64,000 nucleotides of DNA from Bryobacteraceae bacterium (lineage in GTDB: Bacteria > Acidobacteriota > Terriglobia > Bryobacterales > Bryobacteraceae). Every line of letters begins with the position of its first letter. The stretch's first letter is position 1. Location: assembly GCA_025928545.1 (NCBI GenBank), contig JAICJH010000027.1, forward strand, positions 1 through 64,000. Reading direction: 5' to 3'. The notes beneath the pieces were generated by a model, which was given only the letters and a program-made list of their open reading frames with translations, ran no database searches and was not told where the DNA came from. The translations under genes and the position numbers were made by a program. This document shows positions 18,341 to 27,347 of this stretch, piece by piece.

Positions 18341-20004
18341 ACGGAAACGCGACGGGCCACCATTATGGTGATGTCATCCGACTGAGGTGCGCCGGCTGCG
18401 TGAACGGTGACGGCTTTACGGATTAAATCGACGATTTGCGTGGCCGGCAGGTGACGGCTCCGGCGTACGGTTTCGGCGAGGCGCTCGGTTTCGAATTCGT
18501 CGTCGGAAGCGTCGGCGGCTTCAGTGACACCGTCGCTATAGATTACGAGAGTATCGCCGATTTCGAGCTTTTGACGATACTCGCGGTATTCAATGGTTGG
18601 AATGATGCCGATGACCGGGCCGCCGCCCTCCAGTTGTTCATGCTCGCCGTTGGCGCGGATAATGAGCGGCGGGTTGTGACCGGCGTTACAGAAAATCAGC
18701 TCGCCGGTCTCGCCGTTCAGAATACAGAAAAACACCGTGATGAAGCGGTTGGCGGGGCAGTTGGCGCAGGTCAGACGATTGAGCCGTGTCATGACCGATG
18801 CAAGATCTTTGGGCTCTTCGGCAAGGGCCTGTACGCGCGCCTGAAGGCCCATCATCAGCAATGAGGCGGGCATGCCTTTGCCGGAGACATCACCGAGGAC
18901 CATGGCAACGCGGCTTCCTTCATAGGGGAAGAAATCGAAATAATCACCGCCGACTGTGCGACAGGGCGCGTTGTGGCCGGCAAGATCGAGTCCTCTGACA
19001 TTGGGCGCGGTGGCGGGCAGATAGAGTTGCTGGATCTCGGCGGCCTGATCGAGATCCCGGGCCATGATCTGTTTGGCTCTTTCCATTTCCGCCAGGCGCG
19101 TATGTTCTATGCGGACCGCGGCCACATTGGCCATGACGGTAAGCAGATTGAGATCGTCTTTGTTGAACGGGCGGAGGATGGAAGGCGAATCGACATAAAT
19201 GATGCCGATGATTTCGGTGCCCGTCTGGAGAGGCACAGCGATCAGGCTTCGGATGTTTTGTTCGACGATGCTTTTGCGTTCGCGAAGAGCCTCATCGCTG
19301 GCGGTATCTCGCACCAGTACCGACGCGCCGGTGTCGATCACCCGGTTGCGGACGGTGGAAGAAATCCGGAAGCCTTCGCCACGGTTCGCCTGCGGCACGA
19401 GCTCGTTGTTTTCGAGCGTGAGGATGATGCCGCGGTCGCCCTTGACCGCGTCGATGGCCAATTCCAGAATGAAGCGGAACAGTTCGGGGAGGGGACGATT
19501 ACCGGAGAGTTCATTACCGGCGCGGATCAGCGCGGCCACCTGAGCCGCCGCAAGACCACCCGACTCGCCTTTGGCGCCGGCACTTTGCTTCGCCTGCTCA
19601 TCGGCGCGCATGATGCTGTCGAGGCTGGTGATGACGGTAGTGGAGCTGGATTCGGAAAAATCACCGGAATCGGCGGCATCGAAAACGACGACCGGGTTCG
19701 AACTGCGGGACGCCATGCCGTCGCAGATGAGAATCATATGACCGGCCATAATGCGATCGCCGCTCTTCAGTGTGGTTTTGGCGGTGAGAGGCTGGCCATT
19801 CAGCATGGTGCCGTTTTTGCTGCCGAGATCGACCACAGTCCAGGAGTCGCCGCTGCGTTCCAGAAGCGTGTGCTGGCGGGAGAGGCCCGAGTCGTTCGGA
19901 TAACTGAGTTCGACGGTAGTGGAACGGCCGAGGCAGAGGCGCTCGCCATCGAGCGGGATCATGCGGCTCTTGCCGTCCGGCGAGAGGATCTGAAGTTCTT
20001 TCAT
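18337..20004 (-). CDS. FHA-GAF-PP2C (SpoIIE/RsbU-type) phosphatase
   Basis: A 555-residue signalling protein with three domains. The N-terminal FHA domain (about 15-95) has LGRS, SRQH and GSKNGTMLNG, the phosphothreonine-binding residues. A GAF domain spans about 150-310. A PP2C/SpoIIE phosphatase spans about 335-553, with GGDYFDFF, GDVSGKGMPASL, NAGHNPP and YSDGVTEA providing the metal-binding Asp residues. Such proteins dephosphorylate anti-sigma-factor antagonists in partner-switching pathways, or counter Ser/Thr kinases. No kinase or STAS partner is next to it. It lies 15 bp after the aldolase gene. Confidence 0.92.
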   Translation of the reverse strand: MKELQILSPDGKSRMIPLDGERLCLGRSTTVELSYPNDSGLSRQHTLLERSGDSWTVVDLGSKNGTMLNGQPLTAKTTLKSGDRIMAGHMILICDGMASRSSNPVVVFDAADSGDFSESSSTTVITSLDSIMRADEQAKQSAGAKGESGGLAAAQVAALIRAGNELSGNRPLPELFRFILELAIDAVKGDRGIILTLENNELVPQANRGEGFRISSTVRNRVIDTGASVLVRDTASDEALRERKSIVEQNIRSLIAVPLQTGTEIIGIIYVDSPSILRPFNKDDLNLLTVMANVAAVRIEHTRLAEMERAKQIMARDLDQAAEIQQLYLPATAPNVRGLDLAGHNAPCRTVGGDYFDFFPYEGSRVAMVLGDVSGKGMPASLLMMGLQARVQALAEEPKDLASVMTRLNRLTCANCPANRFITVFFCILNGETGELIFCNAGHNPPLIIRANGEHEQLEGGGPVIGIIPTIEYREYRQKLEIGDTLVIYSDGVTEAADASDDEFETERLAETVRRSRHLPATQIVDLIRKAVTVHAAGAPQSDDITIMVARRVSV

Positions 20005-20019
20005 TCTGGTCGTTTCGTA

Positions 20020-21069
20020 TTATTGCAGGACCGGTGCGCGGTTGCGGGCGGGAGCGACGATGGCCGCAAGCTCGGCCGTTGCCGTGGCGCACTGTTCGCG
20101 GTTGACATCGCGATGGGTGAGGGCGCGCATCATTCTGTCGTTAAAACCATTGATAAGGACGCCCCGCTCCTTCAGGCGAGCGCTGATTTCACGCGGGGTC
20201 AGCCCTGTGCCGGAGACATCAAAGACGACGATGTTGGTTTCAGCGCGAAGCACTCGCAGGGAATCGATCTTACTCAATTCGGACGCGATGAAGCGTGCAT
20301 TCGCGTGATCCGTGGCGAGTTCCGCAGGGCCTTGTTCGAGCGCGATCAAACCGGCGGCCGCGAGAACGCCCGCCTGTCGCATCCCGCCGCCGAGACGCTT
20401 GCGAAGCAATCTTGCTTTGTCCATCAGTTGGCGCGAGCCCGCAAGGATAGAGCCCATCGGCGCGCCGAGCGCCTTCGAGAGGCAGAAGGTAATCGTGTCG
20501 ACTTTCGCGGAGATTTCCCGTACGCTGCGTCCGGATGCGGCAGCCGCATTGAAAACCCGGGCGCCATCCATATGGACGGGGACGCCGAGGTCGTGCGCGC
20601 CGTCGCAGATCTCGTCGATCGTTTCCTGTGGATAGAAACGACCGCCGCCCATGTTGTGAGTGTTTTCGAGCGTAATAGCGCCGGTGGGTGCGGCGTTAAA
20701 GGTGATGGGTTTGATCAGACGACGGATTTGTTCCCAGGTGAGAATTCCATCGGTGGATTCGATTGTGCGAACCTGGCAGCCCGAAAACCAGGCCGTCATG
20801 GACAGTTCCCAATCGACCACATGAGCGCGGGAATCGGCTATGATTTCCTGACCGTGGTTGGTCAGAAGCTTGAGGCCGATAGTATTTCCCATCGTTCCGG
20901 TGGGGATAAACAGCGCAGCTTCCTTGCCAACGATTTCGGCGGCGCGGGCTTCCAGATGGTTGACGGTCGGGTCTTCGCCGTAAACGTCGTCACCCACTTC
21001 GGCGTCGAACATGGCCTGGCGCATCGCCAGAGAAGGCTTCGTCACGGTGTCGCTTCTTAGATCGATCAT
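20020..21069 (-). CDS. ltaE: Low-specificity L-threonine aldolase
   Basis: A 349-residue fold-type I PLP enzyme. The N-terminus is IDLRSDTVTKPS, a signature of threonine aldolases. HMDGARVFNA contains the PLP-contacting Asp (near residue 168), and FCLSKALGAP carries the Schiff-base Lys at about residue 199. It cleaves threonine or allo-threonine to glycine and acetaldehyde. The stop is followed by a 15-bp gap to the FHA phosphatase gene; the start overlaps the end of hemW. Gene symbol by family resemblance. Confidence 0.93.
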   Translation of the reverse strand: MIDLRSDTVTKPSLAMRQAMFDAEVGDDVYGEDPTVNHLEARAAEIVGKEAALFIPTGTMGNTIGLKLLTNHGQEIIADSRAHVVDWELSMTAWFSGCQVRTIESTDGILTWEQIRRLIKPITFNAAPTGAITLENTHNMGGGRFYPQETIDEICDGAHDLGVPVHMDGARVFNAAAASGRSVREISAKVDTITFCLSKALGAPMGSILAGSRQLMDKARLLRKRLGGGMRQAGVLAAAGLIALEQGPAELATDHANARFIASELSKIDSLRVLRAETNIVVFDVSGTGLTPREISARLKERGVLINGFNDRMMRALTHRDVNREQCATATAELAAIVAPARNRAPVLQ

Positions 21070-22151
21070 GCTGCCACAAACTCCTCAAAAATTTCGTTGG
21101 AAACCATGATGCCGCGGTTGGTCAGACGAAGATGCCCATTACTGGATTCGAGCATTCCGTTGGCGAGATGGCGTTCGAACGCCGCACCGTAGCGCAGCCA
21201 GTCGGATGCGTCAGGCTGAACGCCTTCGGCCAGGCGGAGACCGACAAAAAACTTTTCCTCCGCTGGATCGGGCCGCGTAGAAGCGGTGCGCGGAGATTCC
21301 CCGCGGCCGAATCTGTCCACATATTCAAGAGCGGTTTCCACATTTTGCCAGCGCGTGATGCCGTCGAAGGAATGGGCATCGGAGCCGTAACCGAAATACG
21401 GATCGCGATGCCAGTATTTCAGATTATGGGCGGATTCAGCTCCAGGAGTCGCGAAATTCGAGATTTCATAACGGCGGATCCCGTGCCGGGCGAGGTGCTC
21501 AACCGCAGTCTCGTAAGAGTCGGCAATCTGGTTTTCATTGGGCACATCGAGCGCACCGTAACGCTTGCCACCCAGCAGAATCTCGGAACCAAGGCGGCTA
21601 TCGTCATCCACCTCCAGCATGTAAACGGAGGCATGAGGGACTTCGAGGGCGATGAGCGCATCGAGCGAAGTTTGCCAGGATTGCGGGGTCTGGCCGGGGA
21701 GGCCGGCAATCAGGTCGACGCTGATGTTGCGGATACCCAGATCGCGAAGGAGCGCGACGTCGTGAATGACGCCGGCGGCGTCGTGCTTTCGTCCGGTACG
21801 CGCGAGTTCCGGGCGGACGAAGGACTGCACGCCAAGGCTGATTCGATTGATGCCTGCCCCTTGCCAGGCTCGGATTCGGTCTGCGGTGAGAGAACCGGGA
21901 GCAGCTTCGAGAGTAGCTTCGCGCCAGGTCCTCGACAAGGTGGAGTTGAGCTTCTCAATCGCGGGAGGATCCATCGCGCTGGGAGTGCCGCCGCCCAGAT
22001 AAAGCGTGTCCGCCTCGGGAGCGGATTGCAGTTCGGCAATCAGGGCGGTGAGGTACTGTTCTTCCAGTCCACGGGGCTGGACACCGGACGCGAAGTTGCA
22101 GTACGTGCATTTTTGCGCGCAGAACGGCCACGAGATGTAAATGCCAGCCAC
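21066..22151 (-). CDS. hemW: Radical SAM heme chaperone HemW
   Basis: A 361-residue radical SAM protein. The cluster motif is CAQKCTYC (Cys 11, 15 and 18), followed by NF, with only three cysteines as in HemW; true coproporphyrinogen dehydrogenases have a fourth. LYLGGGTPS and the HNLKYW motif (the HNxxYW signature linked to heme binding) support HemW over HemN. The start is GTG at 22151. It lies 21 bp after the GNAT gene, with which it is probably co-transcribed. Confidence 0.92.
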   Translation of the reverse strand: MAGIYISWPFCAQKCTYCNFASGVQPRGLEEQYLTALIAELQSAPEADTLYLGGGTPSAMDPPAIEKLNSTLSRTWREATLEAAPGSLTADRIRAWQGAGINRISLGVQSFVRPELARTGRKHDAAGVIHDVALLRDLGIRNISVDLIAGLPGQTPQSWQTSLDALIALEVPHASVYMLEVDDDSRLGSEILLGGKRYGALDVPNENQIADSYETAVEHLARHGIRRYEISNFATPGAESAHNLKYWHRDPYFGYGSDAHSFDGITRWQNVETALEYVDRFGRGESPRTASTRPDPAEEKFFVGLRLAEGVQPDASDWLRYGAAFERHLANGMLESSNGHLRLTNRGIMVSNEIFEEFVAA

Positions 22152-22172
22152 GCTTGCATTATCGCGTGGGGG

Positions 22173-22622
22173 CTAACCCTTTGGCGTAGAGCGCGGCAGA
22201 TCTTTGGTGAAGACGGCGGAAGTTTTGGTGCGGGCGTAGCCTTCCCGGAGGTAGAAGCGATGGGCGTCGTCGCGCTTGATCTGGGAGCGCACGAGCACGG
22301 ACGCCAGGCCGCGTTCCGTTGCCCACTTTTCGGCCTCGGCAACGAGGAGACGTCCGATGCCGCGACCGCGGGCCTCTTCGGCTACTACAAGTCCGCCGAT
22401 CTCAACGCGCGCGTCGGAGGCGAGATGACGGGCGATGGCGATGTCGATCCAGCCAAGAACATTCGCGTCGGCACAGGCGACGTAGATGGCGTGATCGGAT
22501 AGCGGGAGGAGATCCTCAATACGGGCGCGCATGGCTTCCGGAGAAACCGGATAGCCCAATTCGGCGCTCAGAGCGGCTGCCGCCGCGGCGTCGTCCGGAG
22601 AGATTTGGCGGATTAAGACCAT
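22173..22622 (-). CDS. GNAT N-acetyltransferase
   Basis: A 149-residue acetyltransferase. The acetyl-CoA-binding loop reads VVAEEARGRGIGRLLV (motif A, Q/RxxGxG/A form) and is followed by the C-terminal YLREGYARTKTSAVF typical of GNATs. The start at 22622 (MVLIRQISPDD) is chosen because the longer ORF upstream is antisense to pirin. It is divergent from the pirin gene with 72 bp between, and is first in a probable operon with hemW. The substrate is unknown. Confidence 0.9.
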   Translation of the reverse strand: MVLIRQISPDDAAAAAALSAELGYPVSPEAMRARIEDLLPLSDHAIYVACADANVLGWIDIAIARHLASDARVEIGGLVVAEEARGRGIGRLLVAEAEKWATERGLASVLVRSQIKRDDAHRFYLREGYARTKTSAVFTKDLPRSTPKG

Positions 22623-22694
22623 GAAATGGACAGGATAACGCCCAGAGCTGGCGGCGCTGCACCTTTTCCGACGGAAGCGCATCCAATAACAATT

Positions 22695-23390
22695 ATGATT
22701 ACGATTCGCAGGTCGGAAGAGCGCGGCCATGCAAACCACGGCTGGCTGGATTCGCACCATACATTTTCGTTCGCCGATTACTTCGATCCGAAACACACGC
22801 AATTCCATTCGCTGCGCGTGCTGAATGAAGATCGAGTGTTGGGCGGCCAGGGGTTCGGCACCCATCCCCACAGGGATATGGAGATTATTTCGTACGTGGT
22901 TTCGGGAGCGCTGGAGCATAAGGACAGCCTGGGGACTAAGGCACAGATGCGGGCCGGCGACGTGCAGCGTATCAGCGCCGGAACCGGCGTCATGCACAGC
23001 GAGTACAATCCATCGCCGAACGAGCCGGTGCATTTCCTGCAAATCTGGATTACTCCGGACGAGCGCGGCGTGAAGCCGGAGTATGCGGAGAAATCGTTTC
23101 GCGATGCGGCGCCGGGCCAATTCCATCTGATTGCGTCGAAAGCGGGACGGGCCGGCTCCATCACAATTCATCAGGATGCGGATGTAAATGTCGCGCGGCT
23201 GGTGAAGGGCGGAAAACTCGAGCATGGATTCGCCGCGGGTCGCGCCGGTTGGGTGCAGTTGATCGACGGTGAGCTAACCGTGAACGGCAATCAGCTGGTG
23301 GCAGGGGACGGAGCCGCCATCACCGACGAGGCGCAACTTCAGTTTCAGGCCGCATCGGACGCGCATTTCCTGTTTTTCGACCTGAAGTAA
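22695..23390 (+). CDS. Pirin family protein
   Basis: A 231-residue bicupin. The metal site of pirins is visible in the N-terminal cupin: THPHRDMEIISYV (two His and Glu) and the later ISAGTGVMHSEYN (His). The segment HFLQIWITPDERGV is also typical. Pirins of this YhhW-like length often have quercetinase activity in vitro; the cellular role here is unknown. The start is ATG at 22695; the ORF extends further upstream, but the preceding residues do not fit the family. No strong ribosome binding site is seen. Confidence 0.93.
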   Translation: MITIRRSEERGHANHGWLDSHHTFSFADYFDPKHTQFHSLRVLNEDRVLGGQGFGTHPHRDMEIISYVVSGALEHKDSLGTKAQMRAGDVQRISAGTGVMHSEYNPSPNEPVHFLQIWITPDERGVKPEYAEKSFRDAAPGQFHLIASKAGRAGSITIHQDADVNVARLVKGGKLEHGFAAGRAGWVQLIDGELTVNGNQLVAGDGAAITDEAQLQFQAASDAHFLFFDLK

Positions 23391-23394
23391 TCGG

Positions 23395-23400
23395 TAGGAT
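23395..23400 (+). promoter_or_regulatory. Possible -10 box of msrA
   Basis: TAGGAT lies 7 bp before the msrA ATG, with no good -35 visible. If used, the msrA transcript would be leaderless. This is tentative. Confidence 0.35.
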
Positions 23401-23407
23401 AGAGGCT

Positions 23408-23950
23408 ATGGCGAATCGCGAAATCATGACGTTGGGCGGCGGGTGTTTCTGGTGCCTCGAGGCGGTATACCGGGAGACCGAGGGCGTGGAGTCCGCGGTC
23501 TCCGGGTACATGGGCGGGGGCTCGCCGAACCCTACGTATAAACAGGTTTGTTCGGGAACAAGCGGGCATGTCGAGGTGGTGCAGATCACGTTCGACCCGA
23601 CGGTGATTGCGTTCCGGGATCTGCTGGAGATCTTTTTCGTGATTCACGATCCTACGACACTGAACAGCCAGGGGAATGATCATGGCACGCAATACCGGTC
23701 GGTGGTCTTCTACCATTCGCCTGAGCAGAAGACTATTGCCGAGGAAGTAATTGCCGGGTTGACACGGGAGAATGCGTACGGGCGTCCGATTGTTACAGCT
23801 GTCGAGCCGGCGTCAGTGTTTTACACCGCGGAAGATTATCACCAGGATTATTTCACGAACAATCCCAATCAACCGTACTGCGCATACGTGGTTGCGCCTA
23901 AAGTTCAGAAGTTCCGGGCGAAATTCGCGGAGCGCCGCAAGGTCGGTTAG
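23408..23950 (+). CDS. msrA: Peptide methionine-S-sulfoxide reductase
   Basis: A 180-residue MsrA with the active-site motif GGGCFWC (nucleophilic Cys 13) near the N-terminus, plus SGYMGG, GHVEVVQ and DHGTQYRS, the standard family blocks. It reduces the S-epimer of methionine sulfoxide. No signal peptide is seen, so it is cytoplasmic. No MsrB is fused or adjacent. The 3' end overlaps the convergent methyltransferase gene by 53 bp. Confidence 0.96.
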   Translation: MANREIMTLGGGCFWCLEAVYRETEGVESAVSGYMGGGSPNPTYKQVCSGTSGHVEVVQITFDPTVIAFRDLLEIFFVIHDPTTLNSQGNDHGTQYRSVVFYHSPEQKTIAEEVIAGLTRENAYGRPIVTAVEPASVFYTAEDYHQDYFTNNPNQPYCAYVVAPKVQKFRAKFAERRKVG

Positions 23951-24587
23951 CATCCTGCTCTGCCGACGGACGCCAGACTTCTGAGACGATCAGGCCCGCC
24001 CACGAGGCGTGCTGCTCCGTCCGATGCAGGCCCGCCGATCGCATGATTGTTTCGACCGGGGGTAATGCCCTGCTTTTGAGACCGGTGGTGACGGCGAAGA
24101 AGAGATACATGATCCGGATGCAGACTCTGGCATAAAGGCGTGGCCAGCCGCTCTCAGGAATCGCGAACTCACCCACCAGCCAGATCCCTTGTGGCTTCAG
24201 AGTGGACGCCAACCGGGTAACCAGACACCCGGCCTCAGGTTCCGTAAAGCAATCCAGGAAAAAATTGGTGATAACCGCGTCATAAAAAGCTGGCGGGAAG
24301 CTCACTTCCCGGGCATCGCTCATTTGGAATGTGACGCGTTCCGAATACGCCACTCTCTTCTGCGCCAGAGCAATCATTTCCAGGCTGGCCTCGATCACGT
24401 CGACACAGGCATCGGGCGTCAGAGCCAGTAGTTGTTCAAGGGTGCGTCCGTCGCCTTCGCCAAGGATGAGGATCCGTCGCGCGCCGGCGAGGCGCGGCAG
24501 ATACGCGCAGCGGCGGCGTTCGAGGGCCTTGCCGAAGGCGGCATATTCAATCCAGCGATACCAGGGGGCAAGCCTGCCGATTCTCAT
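23898..24587 (-). CDS. Class I SAM-dependent methyltransferase
   Basis: A 229-residue protein with the SAM-binding motif I ILILGEGDGRTLEQL near residue 40, an acidic motif II (VDVIEASLEMI) and YDAVITNFFLDCF as motif IV. The C-terminal half has a hydrophobic stretch, RLYARVCIRIMYLFFAVT, that may touch a membrane. It follows an integral membrane protein gene by 18 bp and is probably its operon partner. The last 53 bp overlap msrA in antisense. The substrate is unknown. Confidence 0.82.
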   Translation of the reverse strand: MRIGRLAPWYRWIEYAAFGKALERRRCAYLPRLAGARRILILGEGDGRTLEQLLALTPDACVDVIEASLEMIALAQKRVAYSERVTFQMSDAREVSFPPAFYDAVITNFFLDCFTEPEAGCLVTRLASTLKPQGIWLVGEFAIPESGWPRLYARVCIRIMYLFFAVTTGLKSRALPPVETIMRSAGLHRTEQHASWAGLIVSEVWRPSAEQDANRPCGAPRISPGTSEL

Positions 24588-24605
24588 TGGCGGATCTTCA
24601 ACGGA

Positions 24606-25400
24606 CTAGCGGAACAGCAACGGGGTCAGCAGCACCACATCGGCCAGAACGCAGCAGGCGGCGGGAGAAAGCTTCCGGTCCCAGCGGGCGAGTGCGCACA
24701 GACCGGCCGCGCTACAGATCACGGCAGTAAACCAGCTGGCGCCGAACGCGGCAGCGATGCATCCGGCCAGGAAGAGCACGGAAATGCAGAGCACGGAAAT
24801 CCAGGCTCGATGAAAAGTAAAGAGACGGGAAGGCGCCGCCTGGCTCCAGTGTCCGATCATCAACAGATTGCCCAGGCAGAGGGCGCAGAACGCCACAGCA
24901 GGCCAGACAAGGTCGCGGACTGAGCGCCCGGCTCCGGTCCACGCAATCAGGAAAGTGCCGGCGGTGAATAAGAGTGCCGCGAGTGGCTTCTTCCATGCAG
25001 TGGCGCCCCAACGGCGCAGGGGGAAGATGCCGAGGTAAGTGATAACTCCGGCAGTCAGCAGAAGCCCATTATCCAGAACCGCGGGCCGAAGCCAGAAGCA
25101 AGTCAACAGCAGATCGGTCGCTACAACAGTGACTAGCAGCGTCCGCGCGAAGACGTGGTGGCGACGGTAGAACCGATGGCGAATTGATTCTCCGAGGGTC
25201 GCAGGATGACGAACATCCAGCAGACGATCCGCGAGATAGATGGCCCAGACCGTGAGCCCGAGCACCAGCCGGCCGGAAGGGTGGAGCACTGTCGGGTAGC
25301 AACGCGCGAGGAAGTCCTGCCAGACCAGTGCGACAAGTGGAGCGTCGAGGCTGAGGAGATTAAACCAAAGCCAGACGGGTGGTCGGACGCGGGGCGGCAT
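24606..25400 (-). CDS. Integral membrane protein, possibly UbiA-like
   Basis: A 264-residue protein with about seven to eight hydrophobic helices. An early loop, YLADRLLDVRH, followed by a basic RHRFYRRHH segment recalls the Asp-rich prenyl-diphosphate site of UbiA-type transferases, though the second Asp-rich motif of that family is not convincing. It pairs with the methyltransferase downstream (18-bp gap). A lipid or quinone modification is conceivable; I regard the family as unproven. Confidence 0.65.
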   Translation of the reverse strand: MPPRVRPPVWLWFNLLSLDAPLVALVWQDFLARCYPTVLHPSGRLVLGLTVWAIYLADRLLDVRHPATLGESIRHRFYRRHHVFARTLLVTVVATDLLLTCFWLRPAVLDNGLLLTAGVITYLGIFPLRRWGATAWKKPLAALLFTAGTFLIAWTGAGRSVRDLVWPAVAFCALCLGNLLMIGHWSQAAPSRLFTFHRAWISVLCISVLFLAGCIAAAFGASWFTAVICSAAGLCALARWDRKLSPAACCVLADVVLLTPLLFR

Positions 25401-25423
25401 CTACTACTACGTTACGAAATGAG

Positions 25424-25461
25424 ACGTGCCAGGGGGTCGAGTGACCTCCTGGCACGTTTTT
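25424..25461. terminator. Strong hairpin with T-run on the plus strand
   Basis: A 15-bp stem, 25424-25438 with 25443-25457, has one G-T pair and a 4-nt loop. It is followed on the plus strand by five T residues (25457-25461). Both flanking genes are on the minus strand, where it would stand after the OmpA-family gene but with a poorer U-tract. It most likely separates those two transcription units. Confidence 0.65.
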
Positions 25462-25478
25462 AAGTGCGGTTAGCGAGG

Positions 25479-27098
25479 TTATCGCGTGTTCGCGTTCAGC
25501 GCGGGGTTGGTTCCTGGCTGGCCGGAATCACTGAGCGGCTGGCCAATGACTTCGCCGTTCACCACCAACTCGACGCGCCGATTTTGCTGGCGGCCCGCCG
25601 CGGTGTCATTGCTGGCAACGGGGCGATCCTTGCCATATCCATGAGCCTCGATGCCGGCGGCCGCAATGCCGTTCGAAACCAGGTAATCGCGCACCGATTC
25701 GGCGCGGCGGCGCGAGAGTTCCATGTTGTATGCGTCACTGCCGGTGCTGTCGGTATGGCCTTCCACCGTCAGATGAAGAGTCGGATAAGCCAACAGGATT
25801 CCGGAAACTCTCGCCAGCTTCTCTCTGGCGCCGGGCTTGAGGGTTGCCTGATTGGTGTCGAACAGAACGTCGGACATGTTAACGATCAGGCCGCGAGCAG
25901 TGTCGCGCGTCATCAGGATCAGATTGAGCTGATCTTTCAGGCGCTCACGCAGACGTTGTGCGTCCGTTTCAGCCTGCTGGCGGGCGGATTCGGCGGAATT
26001 CTTTTCCGCCGCCAATTTCTGCTGCTCAGCTAAAGCGGCCGCTTTTGCCGCCTCGGCTGCGCGACGGGCTGCATCGGCATCCTGCTGGGCTTCGCGAGCT
26101 TTGGCCATTTCCATCTGGGCTTCGCGCTTCTGGGCTTCTGCCGCGGCCGCAGTTGCTTCAGCTCCGGCTCTTAAACGGGCTTCTTCGGTTGCTTTGGCCT
26201 GGGCATCCGCTTCACGTTGGGCGCTCGCAGCCTTGGCCGCGTCGGCCTCTTTCTGAACGGTGATCCGGCGCGCGTCTTCCGCCATCTGGGTGGCTTCACG
26301 CGCCGATGTCTCAAGACGCTTCAGGTCTTTTGATTTATAAAAGCCTTCGGCGTTGATCATATCGGTTGCGGCCTTCTGCATGGTGTCGGCGGCATACTGG
26401 TCGGCGCCCTGGGCCTTGGCAATTGCGACTGCCAGTCGCGCTTCACGCAGTTGCAGCGGAACATTCAGGTCGGCCGTTACTGCCGCTACACCCGCGGTGC
26501 CCACGTTCGCCGAGTATTGTCCACGCCTCAGTAGTTCATACTTGGCGTCGATGTCCTGCATCGTGCCCGTGGTGTCGTCGCGCACAAAATTCTCCATGAC
26601 GACCACGTCGGAAGGACGACTTACCGAGAAGTAGGGCTCCGCGGTGACAATCATTCCGAACGATTGAAGATCCGTTGTCGCATAGAGCGAGGCGCTCTTG
26701 TTGTCGGCATCGCGCAGCGTGACTTCTCCGAGGCGTTCCGGACGGCCTTCGGGAGTAATCGCCCACAGAACGAGTGTCAGATATTCGGAACCGAATTGCA
26801 CGGGATTCGAAAGGTGATCGAAGTGAAGATTCACCCGCGTTGCGCCATCATTGGGCGTCACTTCGGCCTCTCCGCGCGCGTCCGGCATGAGCGCCGTGCC
26901 GCGGAATGCAATTTTTGTTGTTCCCTGACGATGGTGGTAATTGACCGCGCGGATGGTTCTTGACGTGACCTCCACCGAAAATATTGGAACGCGGCCATCG
27001 GCTGGCACCATGACGTTGGTCTGGACAGGGCTGGGCGCCTGTGCGAATAAACTCCCCGCGACCATAACCGTAAGTACGCTGAGTGATATCGCTTTCAT
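25479..27098 (-). CDS. OmpA-family protein with alanine-rich coiled coil
   Basis: A 539-residue exported protein. The start at 27098 gives the signal peptide MKAISLSVLTVMVAGSLFAQA, and GAGG lies upstream. Residues about 255-370 form a long Ala/Glu/Lys/Gln-rich coiled coil (AQREADAQAKATEEARLRAG and similar). The C-terminal 110 residues are a typical OmpA peptidoglycan-binding domain: VEGHTDSTGSDAYNMELS, RRAESVRDYL, GYGKDRPVASN and RRVELVV. It probably links the outer membrane or a periplasmic complex to the cell wall. The 250-bp region before it is shared with the divergent secreted repeat protein. Confidence 0.92.
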   Translation of the reverse strand: MKAISLSVLTVMVAGSLFAQAPSPVQTNVMVPADGRVPIFSVEVTSRTIRAVNYHHRQGTTKIAFRGTALMPDARGEAEVTPNDGATRVNLHFDHLSNPVQFGSEYLTLVLWAITPEGRPERLGEVTLRDADNKSASLYATTDLQSFGMIVTAEPYFSVSRPSDVVVMENFVRDDTTGTMQDIDAKYELLRRGQYSANVGTAGVAAVTADLNVPLQLREARLAVAIAKAQGADQYAADTMQKAATDMINAEGFYKSKDLKRLETSAREATQMAEDARRITVQKEADAAKAASAQREADAQAKATEEARLRAGAEATAAAAEAQKREAQMEMAKAREAQQDADAARRAAEAAKAAALAEQQKLAAEKNSAESARQQAETDAQRLRERLKDQLNLILMTRDTARGLIVNMSDVLFDTNQATLKPGAREKLARVSGILLAYPTLHLTVEGHTDSTGSDAYNMELSRRRAESVRDYLVSNGIAAAGIEAHGYGKDRPVASNDTAAGRQQNRRVELVVNGEVIGQPLSDSGQPGTNPALNANTR

Positions 27099-27347
27099 AT
27101 ATAAACCTCGCGGGTCCAGTGTGCAATCGGGTCGCCACCGTTTCTTTTTCAGTTGTGGGAGGGGGCACTTTAAGGCGGCCCCAAAAATGTCGTGGATTGT
27201 GCCGGCGGTACCGGAAAAGAATGGCTGCATAGCGCGCCGTTCCGGAAAAAACTTCCGTTGTTTGTGCCGTCCAGTACTGATTCTGTGGGGGTTGTGCCTG
27301 GTCGTCCATTTGCATTCCCTTGCTGCGGGGAAGAGGAGCCCACTTGA

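Noticed and set aside
18973..21060. A 695-codon plus-strand ORF
   Set aside because: It lies antisense to the FHA-GAF-PP2C and threonine aldolase genes, whose motifs are unmistakable; its own translation has no family features.
21132..22502. A 456-codon plus-strand ORF
   Set aside because: Shadow of hemW and the GNAT gene in this GC-rich DNA; no recognisable motif.
22626..22694. A longer N-terminus for pirin
   Set aside because: The extra residues do not resemble the family, and the conserved start MITIRRSEERGH begins at 22695.
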